A DNA stretch of 58,748 nt, from assembly GCA_945873305.1 (NCBI GenBank), contig CAMCCX010000004.1, forward strand, positions 1 through 58,748, written 5' to 3'. Source of the DNA: Akkermansia muciniphila (GTDB lineage: Bacteria > Verrucomicrobiota > Verrucomicrobiia > Verrucomicrobiales > Akkermansiaceae). Made by a program: the position numbers and the translations under genes. Positions within the stretch are counted from its first letter, which is position 1. Every line of letters begins with the position of its first letter. This document shows, one piece after another, positions 26,802-37,386 of the stretch. The notes under the pieces are model-generated. The model was given only the letters and a program-made list of their open reading frames with translations, was not told the origin of the DNA and ran no database searches.

Positions 26802-26979
26802 AAGAGGAGCCACGGGCGGCAACCCGCTTGTAATGAATTGATTTTCATCAAGTCGCGGTTCCCTGATGAATTGTAGCAATGCAAGTTGCACGAAACCGCG
26901 CGTCGTTGTAGGGTCGTCCTCCGTATTTTGGCGCAGGATTGTTCTCCAAAAAGGCCGATCCCACATTTCCCCCCGACGC

Positions 26980-28356
26980 ATGGACATTCTCATTATTGAC
27001 GACGAAAATTCGATCCGCCTGACTGCATCGCTGGCATTGGAAGCCGAGGGGCATTACGTCGAAACCGCGGAGGACGGGAAGCTGGCTTTGCGGCGGATCA
27101 AGGAGGAGCAGTTCGATCTCGTTTTCCTCGATCTTCGTCCGGGAAACGAGGACGGACTCGAATTGTTGCGGAAAATCATCGCGCTGAAACAGCCGCCGCT
27201 GGTGGTGATTTTCACGGCATGTGACGCCATTGCCACCGCCGTCCAGGCGACCCGACACGGCGCGTTTGGCTATCTCGAAAAGCCGTTCACGCCTGATGAA
27301 TTGAGAGCGGTTTTGACCAGGGCTCGAAAATCACTGATCACACGAGGCGAAGCCAAATCGCTAACGAAATCGATTCCCGAATCCACGAGCGAGGTCCGGC
27401 GTTCGCTGTCGCCACCGCTGAGTTTCTCCTCCGACGACGCGCGAAGCCGCAGAGAATTCGAGGTGTTGTTTCGCGCCGCCGGGACCCCCGCGTCGATCCT
27501 TCTCCTTGGCGAGAGCGGCACCGGCAAAAGTGTGATCGCCCGGGAAATCCATGGGCGCAGTCATTTGCGGGACAAGCCGTTTCGGACGGTGAGTTGTCCC
27601 AGCCTCTCGAAGGAATTACTGGAGAGCGAGCTGTTTGGCCACGTGAAAGGGTCGTTCACCGGCGCGATCAAGGACACGTGGGGCAAAATCCACGAGGCCG
27701 ATGGAGGAACCCTGTTTCTCGATGAAATCGGCGAGCTTCCCATCGAGATCCAGCCCAAGCTGCTGCACTTTCTTCAAGAGCGCGAATACGAGCGGCTCGG
27801 TGAAAACAAAGTTCGTGCGGCAAATGTCCGCATCATCGCCGCCACTAACTGCGACCTCAAAGCCAGCATGGAGGCGGGAAATTTCCGCGAGGATCTCTTC
27901 TATCGCCTCAACGTGATCAGCGTGACGATTCCCCCGTTGCGCCAGCGGCCAGCCGACCTGGAGCGCATCGCCAACGACTACTTGGGATATTTTTCCGCCG
28001 AACGAAGACGCAATATCAAGGGCTTCAGCCAAAGCGGTCGCATCGCATTGATGCGCCATGCATGGCCCGGCAATCTGCGGGAACTGCGCAATGCCATCGA
28101 GCGTGCCAGCATTCTGTCGGCAGGACCGGAAATCACTGCGGAGGATCTTCCGCAACCGGTTTCCTTGCCTTCCGCTGAAAACGGCGGCGAACACGGTTTG
28201 TTAGGAATCGGCGGCGAACACAGCCTCGAGGAAGTCGAAAAGGCGCATATGATGGAAGTGCTGCGCTGGGTCCCCTCGCTCAGTGAGGCCGCGGCCGTGT
28301 TCGGCATCGACAAAGCCACGCTCTATCGAAAGCGCAAGCGCTTCGGCCTCGAATGA
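26980..28356 (+). CDS. NtrC-type sigma-54 response regulator
   Basis: A 458-residue activator with all three expected domains. Receiver: Asp51 is the phosphorylation site and Lys101 is in EKPF. AAA+ domain: Walker A GESGTGKS (177-184), sigma-54-contact loop GSFTGA (224-229, usually GAFTGA), Walker [11 protein letters not shown] (242-251) and FREDLFYRL (302-310). C-terminal Fis-type helix-turn-helix ends the protein ([23 protein letters not shown]). The ATG at 26980 starts the receiver; the frame is open further upstream. It lies 15 bases before a decayed histidine kinase, probably its former partner, so it may now be an orphan. Confidence 0.92.
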   Translation: MDILIIDDENSIRLTASLALEAEGHYVETAEDGKLALRRIKEEQFDLVFLDLRPGNEDGLELLRKIIALKQPPLVVIFTACDAIATAVQATRHGAFGYLEKPFTPDELRAVLTRARKSLITRGEAKSLTKSIPESTSEVRRSLSPPLSFSSDDARSRREFEVLFRAAGTPASILLLGESGTGKSVIAREIHGRSHLRDKPFRTVSCPSLSKELLESELFGHVKGSFTGAIKDTWGKIHEADGGTLFLDEIGELPIEIQPKLLHFLQEREYERLGENKVRAANVRIIAATNCDLKASMEAGNFREDLFYRLNVISVTIPPLRQRPADLERIANDYLGYFSAERRRNIKGFSQSGRIALMRHAWPGNLRELRNAIERASILSAGPEITAEDLPQPVSLPSAENGGEHGLLGIGGEHSLEEVEKAHMMEVLRWVPSLSEAAAVFGIDKATLYRKRKRFGLE

Positions 28357-28371
28357 CCCCCGCCTGAATCC

Positions 28372-28990
28372 ATGCTCCGACTGCGGCGTTTCCCGGGCCC
28401 CGTGGCCCTCATTCTTCCGCTCTGGGGACTTGGAGTTGCGGCTTTGAGGTTGATGCAAGACCCGACGGGTGGAAACACCCGGTCCAACCGATCCGCCGAA
28501 ATTCTGATAGATCAATCAGGAAGCGGCGGTGGACTGCCGCTGGATATCCAACACGTTCTCGATGAGTGCCGGAAAACCCATAAGGACTTCGTTCAAAGGG
28601 AACCGCAGGATGCGATTCTCTTCAAAATTCAGGACGAGGAAATCTATTATCTCCCGCGGATTCTCAGGTTCAAATCCGAGGTCCCCTCGCAATCCGGCTG
28701 GGGAATCCTGCTTCATGACATCAGCCCCATCCGATGGCTCGATGGCATGAAAACGAACCTCCTCGCCACCATCAGCCAGGAATTTAAAACCCGCTGACCG
28801 GGATTCGCATGGCGCTTCTGCTAATGCTTGAGGATCGTGCCACCCTGTTGCCCGCCAAGCAGCAAGCCCTGATCGCATCTGCCAGTGGCGATTGCGAACG
28901 CCTGCTATACCATTGAATAATCTGTTGGACCTCGCTCAAGCAGAAAGCGGGACCATTCGTCTGGAACGGGCGGATGACGGGCGGCTTTAG
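28372..28990 (+). pseudogene. Decayed sensor histidine kinase
   Basis: Remnant of a PAS/HisKA kinase spread over three frames. The first frame (28372-28797) keeps a PAS-like stretch and MKTNLLATISQEFKT, the H-box with the phosphoacceptor His replaced by Gln. A missing base near 28791 shifts the frame; the text then continues LTGIRMALLLMLEDRATLLPAKQQALIA in another frame to a stop at 28914. A second missing base near 28911 leads to LNNLLDLAQAESGTIRLER, ending at 28990. No ATP-binding domain follows. The full-length kinase also needs more N-terminal sequence than remains. Conversion by single-base losses is the simplest reading. Confidence 0.85.
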
Positions 28991-29122
28991 GGAAGCCGCG
29001 CCATCGTGCTGTCCGAGATTCCAGTTGGTCTCAGGGTGAGGTCGGGAAGGTTGAAACCGGTCGCACTCTCCTGCAATTCCTTCGATGGCTGATCTCTCGC
29101 CGGAGCGTCCGGGAAGTTTTGC

Positions 29123-30598
29123 CTATTTGGGGATCTCGTTGAGGGTGTAGTAGGCGTCGGGGTGCCAGAGGGTGTCGCCTTTGGCGGATTTCAGGGCTTG
29201 GGAATTAAGATGGTGGACGTGACCGCGGACGAGGCCGTCGATGGTGAGACGCACGGATTTCCTGTCGGCCGAGACGGTGGCGGCGGTGATTTTGGGGGTG
29301 GCTTGATCGACTTCCGGGCTGCCGTACTGGGATTGGTAGATGTAGGTCCAGGCGGCCATGCCGTAGGTGGCGGGGTTGGCGGCGGTGGCGGGGTCGACGG
29401 GCTCGGTGAAGTTGAGGGTGAAGCCGTCTTTGTTGGCGGTCATGGTTTGGATTTCAAAGGGGGTCTTGCCGGTCCATGTGACCCGCTCGAAGGTGAAGGG
29501 CTTGCTGCCGCGGGAGGCCCAGCCGCGGTTGGAGCCGCCGGTGAAGAGGAGGCCGGCGTCTTGATCGAGGCGGACGGGGATGAGGCCGGTTTCGAAACCT
29601 TCGAGGAAGGGGAAGACGGCGCCTTGGTAGAGGCCGTTGACTTGTTCGAGGCAGACGCGCTGGACCTGCGAGTGGGTTTGCTCGCCGACGTAGAGTTGTT
29701 TGGGCCAGGGGCCGAATTTCCCGCCGCTCTGGTCGCAGGCGATGCCGGTGGGGGATTGGCCGACCTTGCCGTGGGGGAAGACGACGGCCGGCGGGATGAA
29801 TTCGCGGTGCTTGGTGCGCTCGGCGAGGATGCGGGACTTGTCGGCGACTTCGGGCGGGGCGGGGAGTTTGGCGAGTTGGTGGAATTTGTTGCCGGTGGGG
29901 TTGCCTTGGAAGGAGCCGGGCTTGAGCCATTTGAGGGAGGATGAGCCGTTCCAAGGGCCTTGGTTGTCGGTGTAGAAGACCTGGCCTGTGGCGTCGAGGC
30001 CGATGCCGCCGGGGGAACGGATGCCGGAGCAGGTGGGGATCATTTTCCCGCCGGGAGTGACGCGGAGGCACCAGCCGCGCCAGTCGGAGTCAGCACCGGC
30101 GGAGCCGGTGAGGCAGAGGACGACCCAGATGTCGCCGTTCTTGTCGGGCTCGCTGCCGAAGGCGTATTCGTGGTAGTCGCCGTTGATGCCCCAGTCGGAG
30201 CTGATGGTCTCGAAGGTGTCGGCCACGCCGCTGCCGGTGGAATCCTTGAGGCGGGTGACTTCGGGGCGCTGGGTGAGGTAGAGCCAGCCGGCTTTCCAAA
30301 ACATGCCGAAGGGTTCGTGGAGGCCTTGGGCGAATTTCTTCCAAGTGACGTTGCTCAAGTCGTCGCGGTATGCGCCGGTGCAGATCCACAAGTCGCCACG
30401 GCGGGTGGTGACGGCGATTTGCTGCCCGGGCATGAGGGCGATGGAGCCGATTTCCATGACTTCGCCGGGCGGGAGCGGGATTTCCTCGCGAAGGTAGAAG
30501 TCGGATTGTTTGGCCGCGTGGGCGAGGGATGAGAAGAGGAACACCGAACATCCGGCAATGAGCCGCGGATGTCGAAAGGAAGAGGTAATGGAGGACAT
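29123..30598 (-). CDS. Secreted beta-propeller (sorbosone dehydrogenase-like) protein
   Basis: A 491-residue secreted protein. The signal peptide ends near residue 29 (LAHAAK). A six-bladed propeller (about 35-380), of the type found in L-sorbosone/glucose dehydrogenase-like proteins of Planctomycetota and Verrucomicrobiota, includes GLHEPFGMFW, RSPGGIGLDATGQVFYTDNQG and SPTGIACD. A short immunoglobulin-like C-terminal segment follows. No haem motif is present. The ATG at 30598 starts the signal peptide. It lies 26 bases after the cytochrome c-PA14 gene, so the two are probably one operon. Confidence 0.75.
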   Translation of the reverse strand: MSSITSSFRHPRLIAGCSVFLFSSLAHAAKQSDFYLREEIPLPPGEVMEIGSIALMPGQQIAVTTRRGDLWICTGAYRDDLSNVTWKKFAQGLHEPFGMFWKAGWLYLTQRPEVTRLKDSTGSGVADTFETISSDWGINGDYHEYAFGSEPDKNGDIWVVLCLTGSAGADSDWRGWCLRVTPGGKMIPTCSGIRSPGGIGLDATGQVFYTDNQGPWNGSSSLKWLKPGSFQGNPTGNKFHQLAKLPAPPEVADKSRILAERTKHREFIPPAVVFPHGKVGQSPTGIACDQSGGKFGPWPKQLYVGEQTHSQVQRVCLEQVNGLYQGAVFPFLEGFETGLIPVRLDQDAGLLFTGGSNRGWASRGSKPFTFERVTWTGKTPFEIQTMTANKDGFTLNFTEPVDPATAANPATYGMAAWTYIYQSQYGSPEVDQATPKITAATVSADRKSVRLTIDGLVRGHVHHLNSQALKSAKGDTLWHPDAYYTLNEIPK

Positions 30599-30624
30599 GA
30601 TTCGGGATGACTTGCGCAGAGGGA

Positions 30625-32034
30625 TTATTTCCAGCGGTAGGTGAGGGTGACTGGCTGGCCGGAAGTGAGCTTGAGGGTGGAGTTGCCGGCTGCGCCTTCG
30701 ATGATGAGTTCGGGGGGCTGGGAAAGCTGGAGGTCGAGGTGGGAGCCGCTGACCGTGAGTTTGCGGATCAGCGTGCCGGTCTCGGCGCGCCAGGAGTCGA
30801 GCAGGATTTGCTCGCCGATCTGCACGGAGAAGGTGGGATTTCCGGCGGGGTCGAGCTTGTAGCCGCGGAAGCGGGCGGATTCGGGGAAGGCGCGGGAATG
30901 GGCGAGTTTGACGAGGTTTTCGCCGGCGGGCGGCGAGGTGTCGGTGCCGCGGTCCGTCCATTTGCGGGCCCCGTCGATGAAGTCACCGGTCCAGAGGAGT
31001 GCGGGGGCGAGGTTGTCCGCGGAGTAGGCGAGATTGAGGCCGCCGGGGAAGCCGACGCCGATGGCGCGGGAGGTGGTGCCGGCGATGAAGTTCCGGTAGA
31101 TGACGGGGCGGCCGTCCACGGGCTCGATGGGGATGGCCTCGCGGGTGGTGCCAGAATCGCCTTTGTGGTCGGAGAGCCAATTCCAGTTTCGGGTGGCTGG
31201 GGCTTTCCATCCGAGGGTGATGCCTTTGTTGCCGGAGATTTCGAGATACTCGACGCGGAACTTGTGGGTGCCCTTGGTGAGGGTGGCTTTTTCCTGTTTG
31301 GCACGGGAGCCATTCATGGGGCCGGTTCCTTGGACTTGGACGACGGATTTGCCATCGATGATGACATGGGCGGCGTCGTCGGCGTCGAGGAGGAAGGTGT
31401 ATTCGCCGTCGGCAGGGGCTTGGAAGTCGGCCTGCCAGATCATGGCGAAGGAGTCCTTGAGCGGGGAATCGGTGACGGTGAGGATGCCGTCGTGCTCTTC
31501 CTCGACGTTTACGGCCTTGAGGGTGGAGAAATCGGGGAGTTCGCTCCATTTGCCGGCATAGACTTGCGAAATGAGGTGGGTGAGGGCGGTTTTTTCAAGC
31601 GGGAGCGGGTGGAGCTTGAGAATTTCTCCGGCGGTCCAGGCTGTATTCCGGTCGCGGGTGGCGGTGCGGGTGGCTTGGACGAACTCGGTGGTGACGGGGG
31701 TGGCTTGGTTTCCCCAGGAGGTGCGGACGAAGGTGAGGATGGCGGCGATCTGGTCGTCGGGCAGCATCGCGCCTTGGGGCGGCATTTCGAGGTTGTAGGT
31801 TTTCCCCATGACATCGACGGGTCCATGGAGTCCATGGAGGACGATTTTGACGCTGCGGTCGGGATCCCCGCCGACCCACGGGCTGCCGGCGAGCGGGGGA
31901 AAGGCTCCGCCGGTGGCGCCCTTGCCGTCGGCTCCGTGGCAGGCGGAGCAGTAAAGTCTGAAGAGCTGGCCGCCATCCTGGGCGAGTGCGGGGAGCGCGA
32001 GGGTGAGGAAAAGCGGGATGAGGCGTTGGATCAT
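30625..32034 (-). CDS. Secreted cytochrome c with PA14-like domain
   Basis: A 469-residue exported protein. After the signal peptide (cut near ALAQ) comes a c-type cytochrome domain with CSACH at about residues 29-33 and a later methionine ligand candidate (LEMPPQGAML). Residues about 165-275 form a PA14-like beta domain (YTFLLDADDAAHVIIDG). The C-terminal part is also beta-rich and of unknown function. Such fusions are common in the large secretomes of this phylum and probably link electron transfer to polymer or sugar handling. Confidence 0.85.
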   Translation of the reverse strand: MIQRLIPLFLTLALPALAQDGGQLFRLYCSACHGADGKGATGGAFPPLAGSPWVGGDPDRSVKIVLHGLHGPVDVMGKTYNLEMPPQGAMLPDDQIAAILTFVRTSWGNQATPVTTEFVQATRTATRDRNTAWTAGEILKLHPLPLEKTALTHLISQVYAGKWSELPDFSTLKAVNVEEEHDGILTVTDSPLKDSFAMIWQADFQAPADGEYTFLLDADDAAHVIIDGKSVVQVQGTGPMNGSRAKQEKATLTKGTHKFRVEYLEISGNKGITLGWKAPATRNWNWLSDHKGDSGTTREAIPIEPVDGRPVIYRNFIAGTTSRAIGVGFPGGLNLAYSADNLAPALLWTGDFIDGARKWTDRGTDTSPPAGENLVKLAHSRAFPESARFRGYKLDPAGNPTFSVQIGEQILLDSWRAETGTLIRKLTVSGSHLDLQLSQPPELIIEGAAGNSTLKLTSGQPVTLTYRWK

Positions 32035-32125
32035 GGTGGCGTTGAGGCCGCCAAATACGTGGAGTTCCGGGATGTTCTCGCCGCAAATTGCGACGGACTC
32101 TTGATGAAATGCGGCGGACTGACTT

Positions 32126-33421
32126 TTATTTGCCGGGCTTCCGGGCGCTGGCGTAGTGCCGTTTCAGGCCCTCGGCGATGGCGTCGGCGTATTCGCGGAA
32201 GATCGAGGGCTGGAGTTTCCCGGAAATTTCGCGGAGTCCGTCGAAGTCGCCGGCCTGGATGCGGGTGTGGTCGATGGTGGAATTCATGACATAGGGTTCC
32301 AGGAAAATGACGGGGCAGTCGTAGAGGCGGTTGGCGAGCAGATTGCGGATCCAGAGGTAGGGCTGGCCGGCGACGGGGCGGACGTTCTTGGAGTCTGGCG
32401 GATAGGCGTAGGCTGGTAGACCGCTGATTTCCGCGAAGGCCGCGGCGACGGTGGCTCCGACGAGGGCTTCCTCCTGGTGGGTGCGTTGGAGCAGTTTTTG
32501 GAGCAGCGCGAAACGTTGGTCGGCGAGCAGGACTTCCTCGTCGGTGTAGGCGCCGTTCAGAAGAAGATGGAGGTGGGTGCGGTCGATGAGGGTGGGTTGG
32601 TTAGGGTCGCCCCAGGCTTCGGCGTTAAAGTGGAGGCAAAGGACGAGATCGGGCTTGAGCGACTGGTTGACGAGGTCGGCGCGGGCGCGGATTTCGGCGG
32701 TGCGATAGAAGAGGCGCTCGGCGAGTTTTTGCGGGGACTGGGGCGCGGAATCCTGGGTGAGCGAGAGCAGGGCGTCCGGGCGGATGGAGGTGACGGGTTC
32801 GGTTTTTTCACGGACGAGGGAAACGGTCGCGCCGAGGGCTTCGAGGCGCGGTTTGAGGAGGTTTGCGACGCGGAGGGTCATGTCGCCTTCCTGCACGGGA
32901 GCGCCGCCTGCGACGACAAACCAGCGTTCCTCCAGCTTCGCCCACTCGCCGCCGATGTGGCCGGGATCGATGGCGATTTTTAGTCCGGCGAGGGGCTTGT
33001 CCGGAGTGGTCGACGGAAGTTCTTTGGCGCTGCTCCAATGGCGGCGGGCGGTGGACTCGGCCGGGGCGAAGCGGAGGTGGAAACTTTCTCCGGCGGGGGA
33101 GTTGCCGGTTTGGATGCGGGCCTCGGTTGCGTCGATTTCGATGCACGTTTGCCAGGCGTTGCCAGTGGTGAAAACGGTGGTGAGCAGCCGCTCGAACTCC
33201 TCGCGGGTGATGGTGTTCTGGTAGATTTCCAGCGCGCTCCAGTCCGGCGGCGCGGCGAGCATCGAGAGGGTGGCCGGTGCTGGTTTTGTCAGTGGGTGAA
33301 TGGCCTTTCGAAGTTCCCAGCGCGACGGATTTTCGGGCCGAAAAAGCACGGGCGCATAGACGATCCATGCCAAACCGAGGATGATCAGCAGCGGGAAATA
33401 GCGTTTGAAGAATAGTGACAT
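32126..33421 (-). CDS. N-acetylmuramoyl-L-alanine amidase, membrane-anchored
   Basis: A 431-residue protein. An N-terminal hydrophobic segment (residues 8-26) anchors or exports it; the middle region (to about 145) is not recognised. The C-terminal catalytic domain is an Amidase_3-type zinc hydrolase, with DPGHIGG and further ligands around LCLHFNAEAWGD, and a late EPYVMN that holds the expected glutamate. These enzymes cut the amide between N-acetylmuramic acid and the stem peptide. It lies 92 bases upstream of the cytochrome gene on the same strand. Confidence 0.8.
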   Translation of the reverse strand: MSLFFKRYFPLLIILGLAWIVYAPVLFRPENPSRWELRKAIHPLTKPAPATLSMLAAPPDWSALEIYQNTITREEFERLLTTVFTTGNAWQTCIEIDATEARIQTGNSPAGESFHLRFAPAESTARRHWSSAKELPSTTPDKPLAGLKIAIDPGHIGGEWAKLEERWFVVAGGAPVQEGDMTLRVANLLKPRLEALGATVSLVREKTEPVTSIRPDALLSLTQDSAPQSPQKLAERLFYRTAEIRARADLVNQSLKPDLVLCLHFNAEAWGDPNQPTLIDRTHLHLLLNGAYTDEEVLLADQRFALLQKLLQRTHQEEALVGATVAAAFAEISGLPAYAYPPDSKNVRPVAGQPYLWIRNLLANRLYDCPVIFLEPYVMNSTIDHTRIQAGDFDGLREISGKLQPSIFREYADAIAEGLKRHYASARKPGK

Positions 33422-33502
33422 TCTGGGAATTGGATTGTCGGGACGTGGGGAATGTGGAGGTTTCCTCGGGAGCGGAGGAGTTCAACCCGCTCATTCAAAT
33501 TT

Positions 33503-34318
33503 ATGCCAGCGATTCGTATTTTATTTCTCGGTGATGTGGTCGGCGAACCGGGCCGCAAGGCGGTCATCGAGCAGTTGCCGCTTCTCAAACAGTCGGAGGG
33601 ACTGGATTTTTGCATCGTAAACGGGGAAAATTCGGCGGGCGGGAAGGGGATCACGCCGCGGATCGCCATCGATCTGCTGCGCGCGGGCGCGGCAGTGATC
33701 ACGACCGGCGATCACGTGTGGGACCAGCAGGAAATCGTCGATTATTTCCCGACGGAGCCGCGGTTGCTGCGGCCGCTGAATTATCCGGAAGGCACGCCGG
33801 GCGGCGGCAGCGTGGTGTTGGAAACCGCAAAAGGCCGGATCGGCGTGATCCAGGCGCAGGGTCGCTCGTTCATCCAGCCGCCTTTGGAAAATCCGTATCT
33901 TGCCGTGGAAAAGGAAGCGCAACGCCTGCGGGCGGACGGGGTGAAGGTCATCGTGCTCGATTTCCATGCGGAAACGACCAGCGAGAAAATCGCGATGGGC
34001 CGGATGCTCGACGGCAAAGTCTCGCTCGTCGTCGGCACCCACACCCACGTGCAAACCGCGGATGAGAACATTTTCCCGGGCGGCACCGGCTATCTCACGG
34101 ACGCCGGGATGTGCGGCCCCGAGGAATCCGTGCTCGGGCGCAGCATCGAGTCGGTGGTCTGGCGCTTCAAATCGGGCATGCCCACGCGTTTCCCGATCGC
34201 GAAAGGTCCGGTGCGTTTGTGCGGCGTGATCGTGGAGGTGGATGCGGAAACGGGCACCTGTTTGGTCATCCGCAGGCTCTCGCTGATGGTCCCTGAGGCA
34301 AATGTTCCGGCCGCCTGA
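33503..34318 (+). CDS. YmdB-type metallophosphoesterase
   Basis: A 271-residue calcineurin-like phosphoesterase of the TIGR00282/YmdB family, whose Bacillus member hydrolyses 2',3'-cyclic nucleotides. The metal-binding motifs are LFLGDVVGEPGR, NGENSAGGKG, TTGDHVWDQ, FHAE and GTHTHVQTAD. The ATG at 33503 begins the conserved MPAIRILFLGDVVG. It is divergent from the amidase gene and is followed by the tRNA-Thr/tuf promoter. Confidence 0.92.
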   Translation: MPAIRILFLGDVVGEPGRKAVIEQLPLLKQSEGLDFCIVNGENSAGGKGITPRIAIDLLRAGAAVITTGDHVWDQQEIVDYFPTEPRLLRPLNYPEGTPGGGSVVLETAKGRIGVIQAQGRSFIQPPLENPYLAVEKEAQRLRADGVKVIVLDFHAETTSEKIAMGRMLDGKVSLVVGTHTHVQTADENIFPGGTGYLTDAGMCGPEESVLGRSIESVVWRFKSGMPTRFPIAKGPVRLCGVIVEVDAETGTCLVIRRLSLMVPEANVPAA

Positions 34319-34370
34319 TCCTTACATTTTCAGGGAATTCCGATCAATTTTCTTTTCATCGAGATTTTTT

Positions 34371-34398
34371 TTGACAGAGTGATCGGCTTTGCTAAGGT
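34371..34398 (+). promoter_or_regulatory. Sigma-70 promoter for the tRNA-Thr/tuf operon
   Basis: A consensus TTGACA (34371-34376) preceded by a T-run is followed, after a 16-base spacer, by TAAGGT (34393-34398). Transcription would start near 34405, about 100 bases before tRNA-Thr. It is the best promoter match in the window and the likely entry point for the tRNA-tuf-secE-nusG-rpl transcript. Confidence 0.65.
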
Positions 34399-34508
34399 CG
34401 CGCCGCTCTTCCCCACAGCAAGTCAGGGGTGCCGCGTCTAGTCTCGTCTTTTTGAGATCGGCCGCGGTGTTTTTGTCGAGTCGAAGGTGGAGCACTACAT
34501 GTCAGATT

Positions 34509-34583
<75 letters not shown>

Positions 34584-34631
34584 GGGCAATCTCGAAAAAT
34601 CTCAATCGTCTCAAGCAGAACAACAACCACC

Positions 34632-35816
<1,185 letters not shown>

Positions 35817-35832
35817 GTCTTAGCAGCGAGGC

Positions 35833-35855
35833 TTCCGGCGGCTGGTCCGCCGGAA
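35833..35855 (+). other. Hairpin between tuf and tRNA-Trp (first)
   Basis: A perfect 9-bp stem (TTCCGGCGG, loop CTGGT, CCGCCGGAA) 16 bases after the tuf stop. It has no T-run, so it may be an RNase-processing or mRNA-stabilising hairpin rather than a terminator. Confidence 0.5.
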
Positions 35856-35866
35856 TGCTCGGCCCC

Positions 35867-35899
35867 AGGGCATCCCGCCTCGAAAGCGGGATGCCCTTT
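35867..35899 (+). terminator. Hairpin between tuf and tRNA-Trp (second)
   Basis: A perfect 12-bp stem (AGGGCATCCCGC, seven-base loop, GCGGGATGCCCT) followed by TTT. The short T-run suggests partial termination or RNA processing immediately before tRNA-Trp, so tuf mRNA could be produced in excess over the downstream genes. Confidence 0.5.
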
Positions 35900-35911
35900 G
35901 GTCGCCTCAAA

Positions 35912-35987
35912 ACGGCAGTAGTTCAATTGGTAGAGCATCGGTCTCCAAAACCGAGTGTTGGGGGTTCGAGTCCCTCCTGCCGTGCCA
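35912..35987 (+). tRNA. tRNA-Trp (CCA)
   Basis: A 76-base cloverleaf with encoded CCA. The acceptor stem pairs ACGGCAG with CTGCCGT, the anticodon arm TCGGT-CTCCAAA-ACCGA shows anticodon CCA (reads TGG), and the T arm has TTCGAGT. It lies between tuf and secE, the same place as in many bacteria. Confidence 0.97.
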
Positions 35988-36019
35988 CTTTCCATTTCAG
36001 TTTCCAGTCAACCGACATC

Positions 36020-36271
36020 ATGTTTTCGAAAATCTCCAATTTCCTCGGCGAAGTAAAAGGCGAGCTCCACAAAGCAAGCTGGCCTTGGGAGTCCGACCCG
36101 AAAATCAAGGGACTGAAGAAGTACAAGGAACTCGTTGACTCGACCGTTGTCGTCCTGATCGCGATGATCCTGCTCGCAGGATTCGTCCAGTTCTGGGACT
36201 TCTTCGACGTTTTGATCGTCGGCTCGTCCCATGATTTCGTCGAATATCTCTTCTCCCGCTTCGGCCGCTAA
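36020..36271 (+). CDS. secE: Preprotein translocase subunit SecE
   Basis: The 83-residue essential SecE subunit of the SecYEG channel. A short cytoplasmic helix (FSKISNFLGEVKGELHKASWP, then the conserved SDPKIKG) is followed by a single transmembrane segment (about residues 43-68, VVVLIAMILLAGFVQFWDF). Start at 36020 is chosen over the longer frame, which would run through tRNA-Trp. It lies 42 bases before nusG. Confidence 0.95.
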   Translation: MFSKISNFLGEVKGELHKASWPWESDPKIKGLKKYKELVDSTVVVLIAMILLAGFVQFWDFFDVLIVGSSHDFVEYLFSRFGR

Positions 36272-36313
36272 CGCGCTGGCCGTCCTTTTCATTCCATCTC
36301 CGACCGACCCGTC

Positions 36314-36883
36314 ATGTCAGAATCCAATTCATTCCGCGATCAATGGTACGTTGTCCAGGTCCTCTCCGGCCAGGAAGGCAAAGTCCGTGACCGCATCGCC
36401 CGCACCGCCGAGGCCGAAGGGATGACTGAATACATCCGCGAGGTGCTCGTGCCGACCGAAATGGTCTCCGAAATCCGCCGCGGCAAGAAGACCGAGACCA
36501 AGAAGAAATTCTTCCCCGGCTACATCATCGTCAACATGAACCTCGCCACCGAGGACAACCAGCTCGTCGAGAAGACCTGGTTTTTCATCAAGGAGATGGA
36601 CGGCGTGATCGGCTTCGCCGGCACCAAGGACCGCCCCGCGCCGATGCGTCCCCGCGAGGTGGAAGCGATGCTTTCGCAAATCAAGGAGCGCGAGGAAAGC
36701 GTCCGCCCTGCCATCAGTTTCGAAGTCGGCGACACCGTCAAGGTGGCCGACGGACCGTTCCAAAGTCAGAACGGCGTTGTTGAGGAAATCGACCCGGAAC
36801 GCGGCAAGCTCCGCGTGTCGGTGACGATCTTCGGACGCAGCACTCCGGTCGAACTCGAATATTGGCAGGTCGAAAGAGCATAA
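36314..36883 (+). CDS. nusG: Transcription termination/antitermination factor NusG
   Basis: A 189-residue NusG that binds RNA polymerase and links it to Rho or the ribosome. The NGN domain (about 10-120, WYVVQVLSGQEGKVRDRI and PGYIIVNMNLA) is followed by a KOW domain (about 135-189, VGDTVKVADGPFQSQNGVV, ending ELEYWQVERA). secE-nusG-rplK is the canonical order. Confidence 0.97.
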   Translation: MSESNSFRDQWYVVQVLSGQEGKVRDRIARTAEAEGMTEYIREVLVPTEMVSEIRRGKKTETKKKFFPGYIIVNMNLATEDNQLVEKTWFFIKEMDGVIGFAGTKDRPAPMRPREVEAMLSQIKEREESVRPAISFEVGDTVKVADGPFQSQNGVVEEIDPERGKLRVSVTIFGRSTPVELEYWQVERA

Positions 36884-36948
36884 TTGTCTGGACCTGCACC
36901 GCTGAATATACAACCACCCCTCTCCCGCAAGATTAACCGCATTCATTT

Positions 36949-37377
36949 ATGGCCAAGGAAGTCGTCAAAATCATCAAGCTCCAAATCAAAGCCGGAGCCG
37001 CCAATCCATCACCTCCAGTGGGCCCTGCCCTCGGTCAGGCCGGTGTCAACATCATGGCGTTCTGTAAGGAATTCAACGCGAACACCCAAGCCCAAGTCGG
37101 CGACGTGCTTCCTGTCGTGATTTCGGTTTACAAGGACAAGTCATTCTCCTTCATCACCAAGAAGCCACCTGCCGGCAACCTTCTCAAGAAGATCGCAGGC
37201 CTGGCTTCCGGTTCGAAAGAGGCGAACAAAATCAAGGTCGGCAAGATCACCAAGGCCCAGCTCATGGAGGTCGTCAAAATCAAGATGCCCGACCTCAACA
37301 CCAAGGATCCTGAAGCCGCTTGCCGCATTCTTGCCGGCACCGCCCGCCAAATGGGCCTCGAAATCGAAGGTTACTAA
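36949..37377 (+). CDS. rplK: 50S ribosomal protein L11
   Basis: L11 binds the GTPase-associated region of 23S rRNA. The 142-residue sequence has the conserved [26 protein letters not shown] at its start and ends [13 protein letters not shown]. Its ATG lacks a Shine-Dalgarno. A hairpin follows in the gap before rplA. Confidence 0.98.
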   Translation: MAKEVVKIIKLQIKAGAANPSPPVGPALGQAGVNIMAFCKEFNANTQAQVGDVLPVVISVYKDKSFSFITKKPPAGNLLKKIAGLASGSKEANKIKVGKITKAQLMEVVKIKMPDLNTKDPEAACRILAGTARQMGLEIEGY

Positions 37378-37386
37378 TTCAAGGAG

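Noticed and set aside
26930-26960. A TGGCGC...TTGTT sequence resembling a sigma-54 promoter upstream of the regulator.
   Set aside because: The -12 GC of the consensus is absent.
26866-26979. Longer N-terminus for the response regulator.
   Set aside because: The extra 38 residues match nothing and the receiver domain begins at the ATG at 26980.
30607-32289. A 560-codon frame antisense to the cytochrome c gene.
   Set aside because: Glycine-rich shadow translation; the minus-strand gene has signal peptide, haem motif and PA14 domain.
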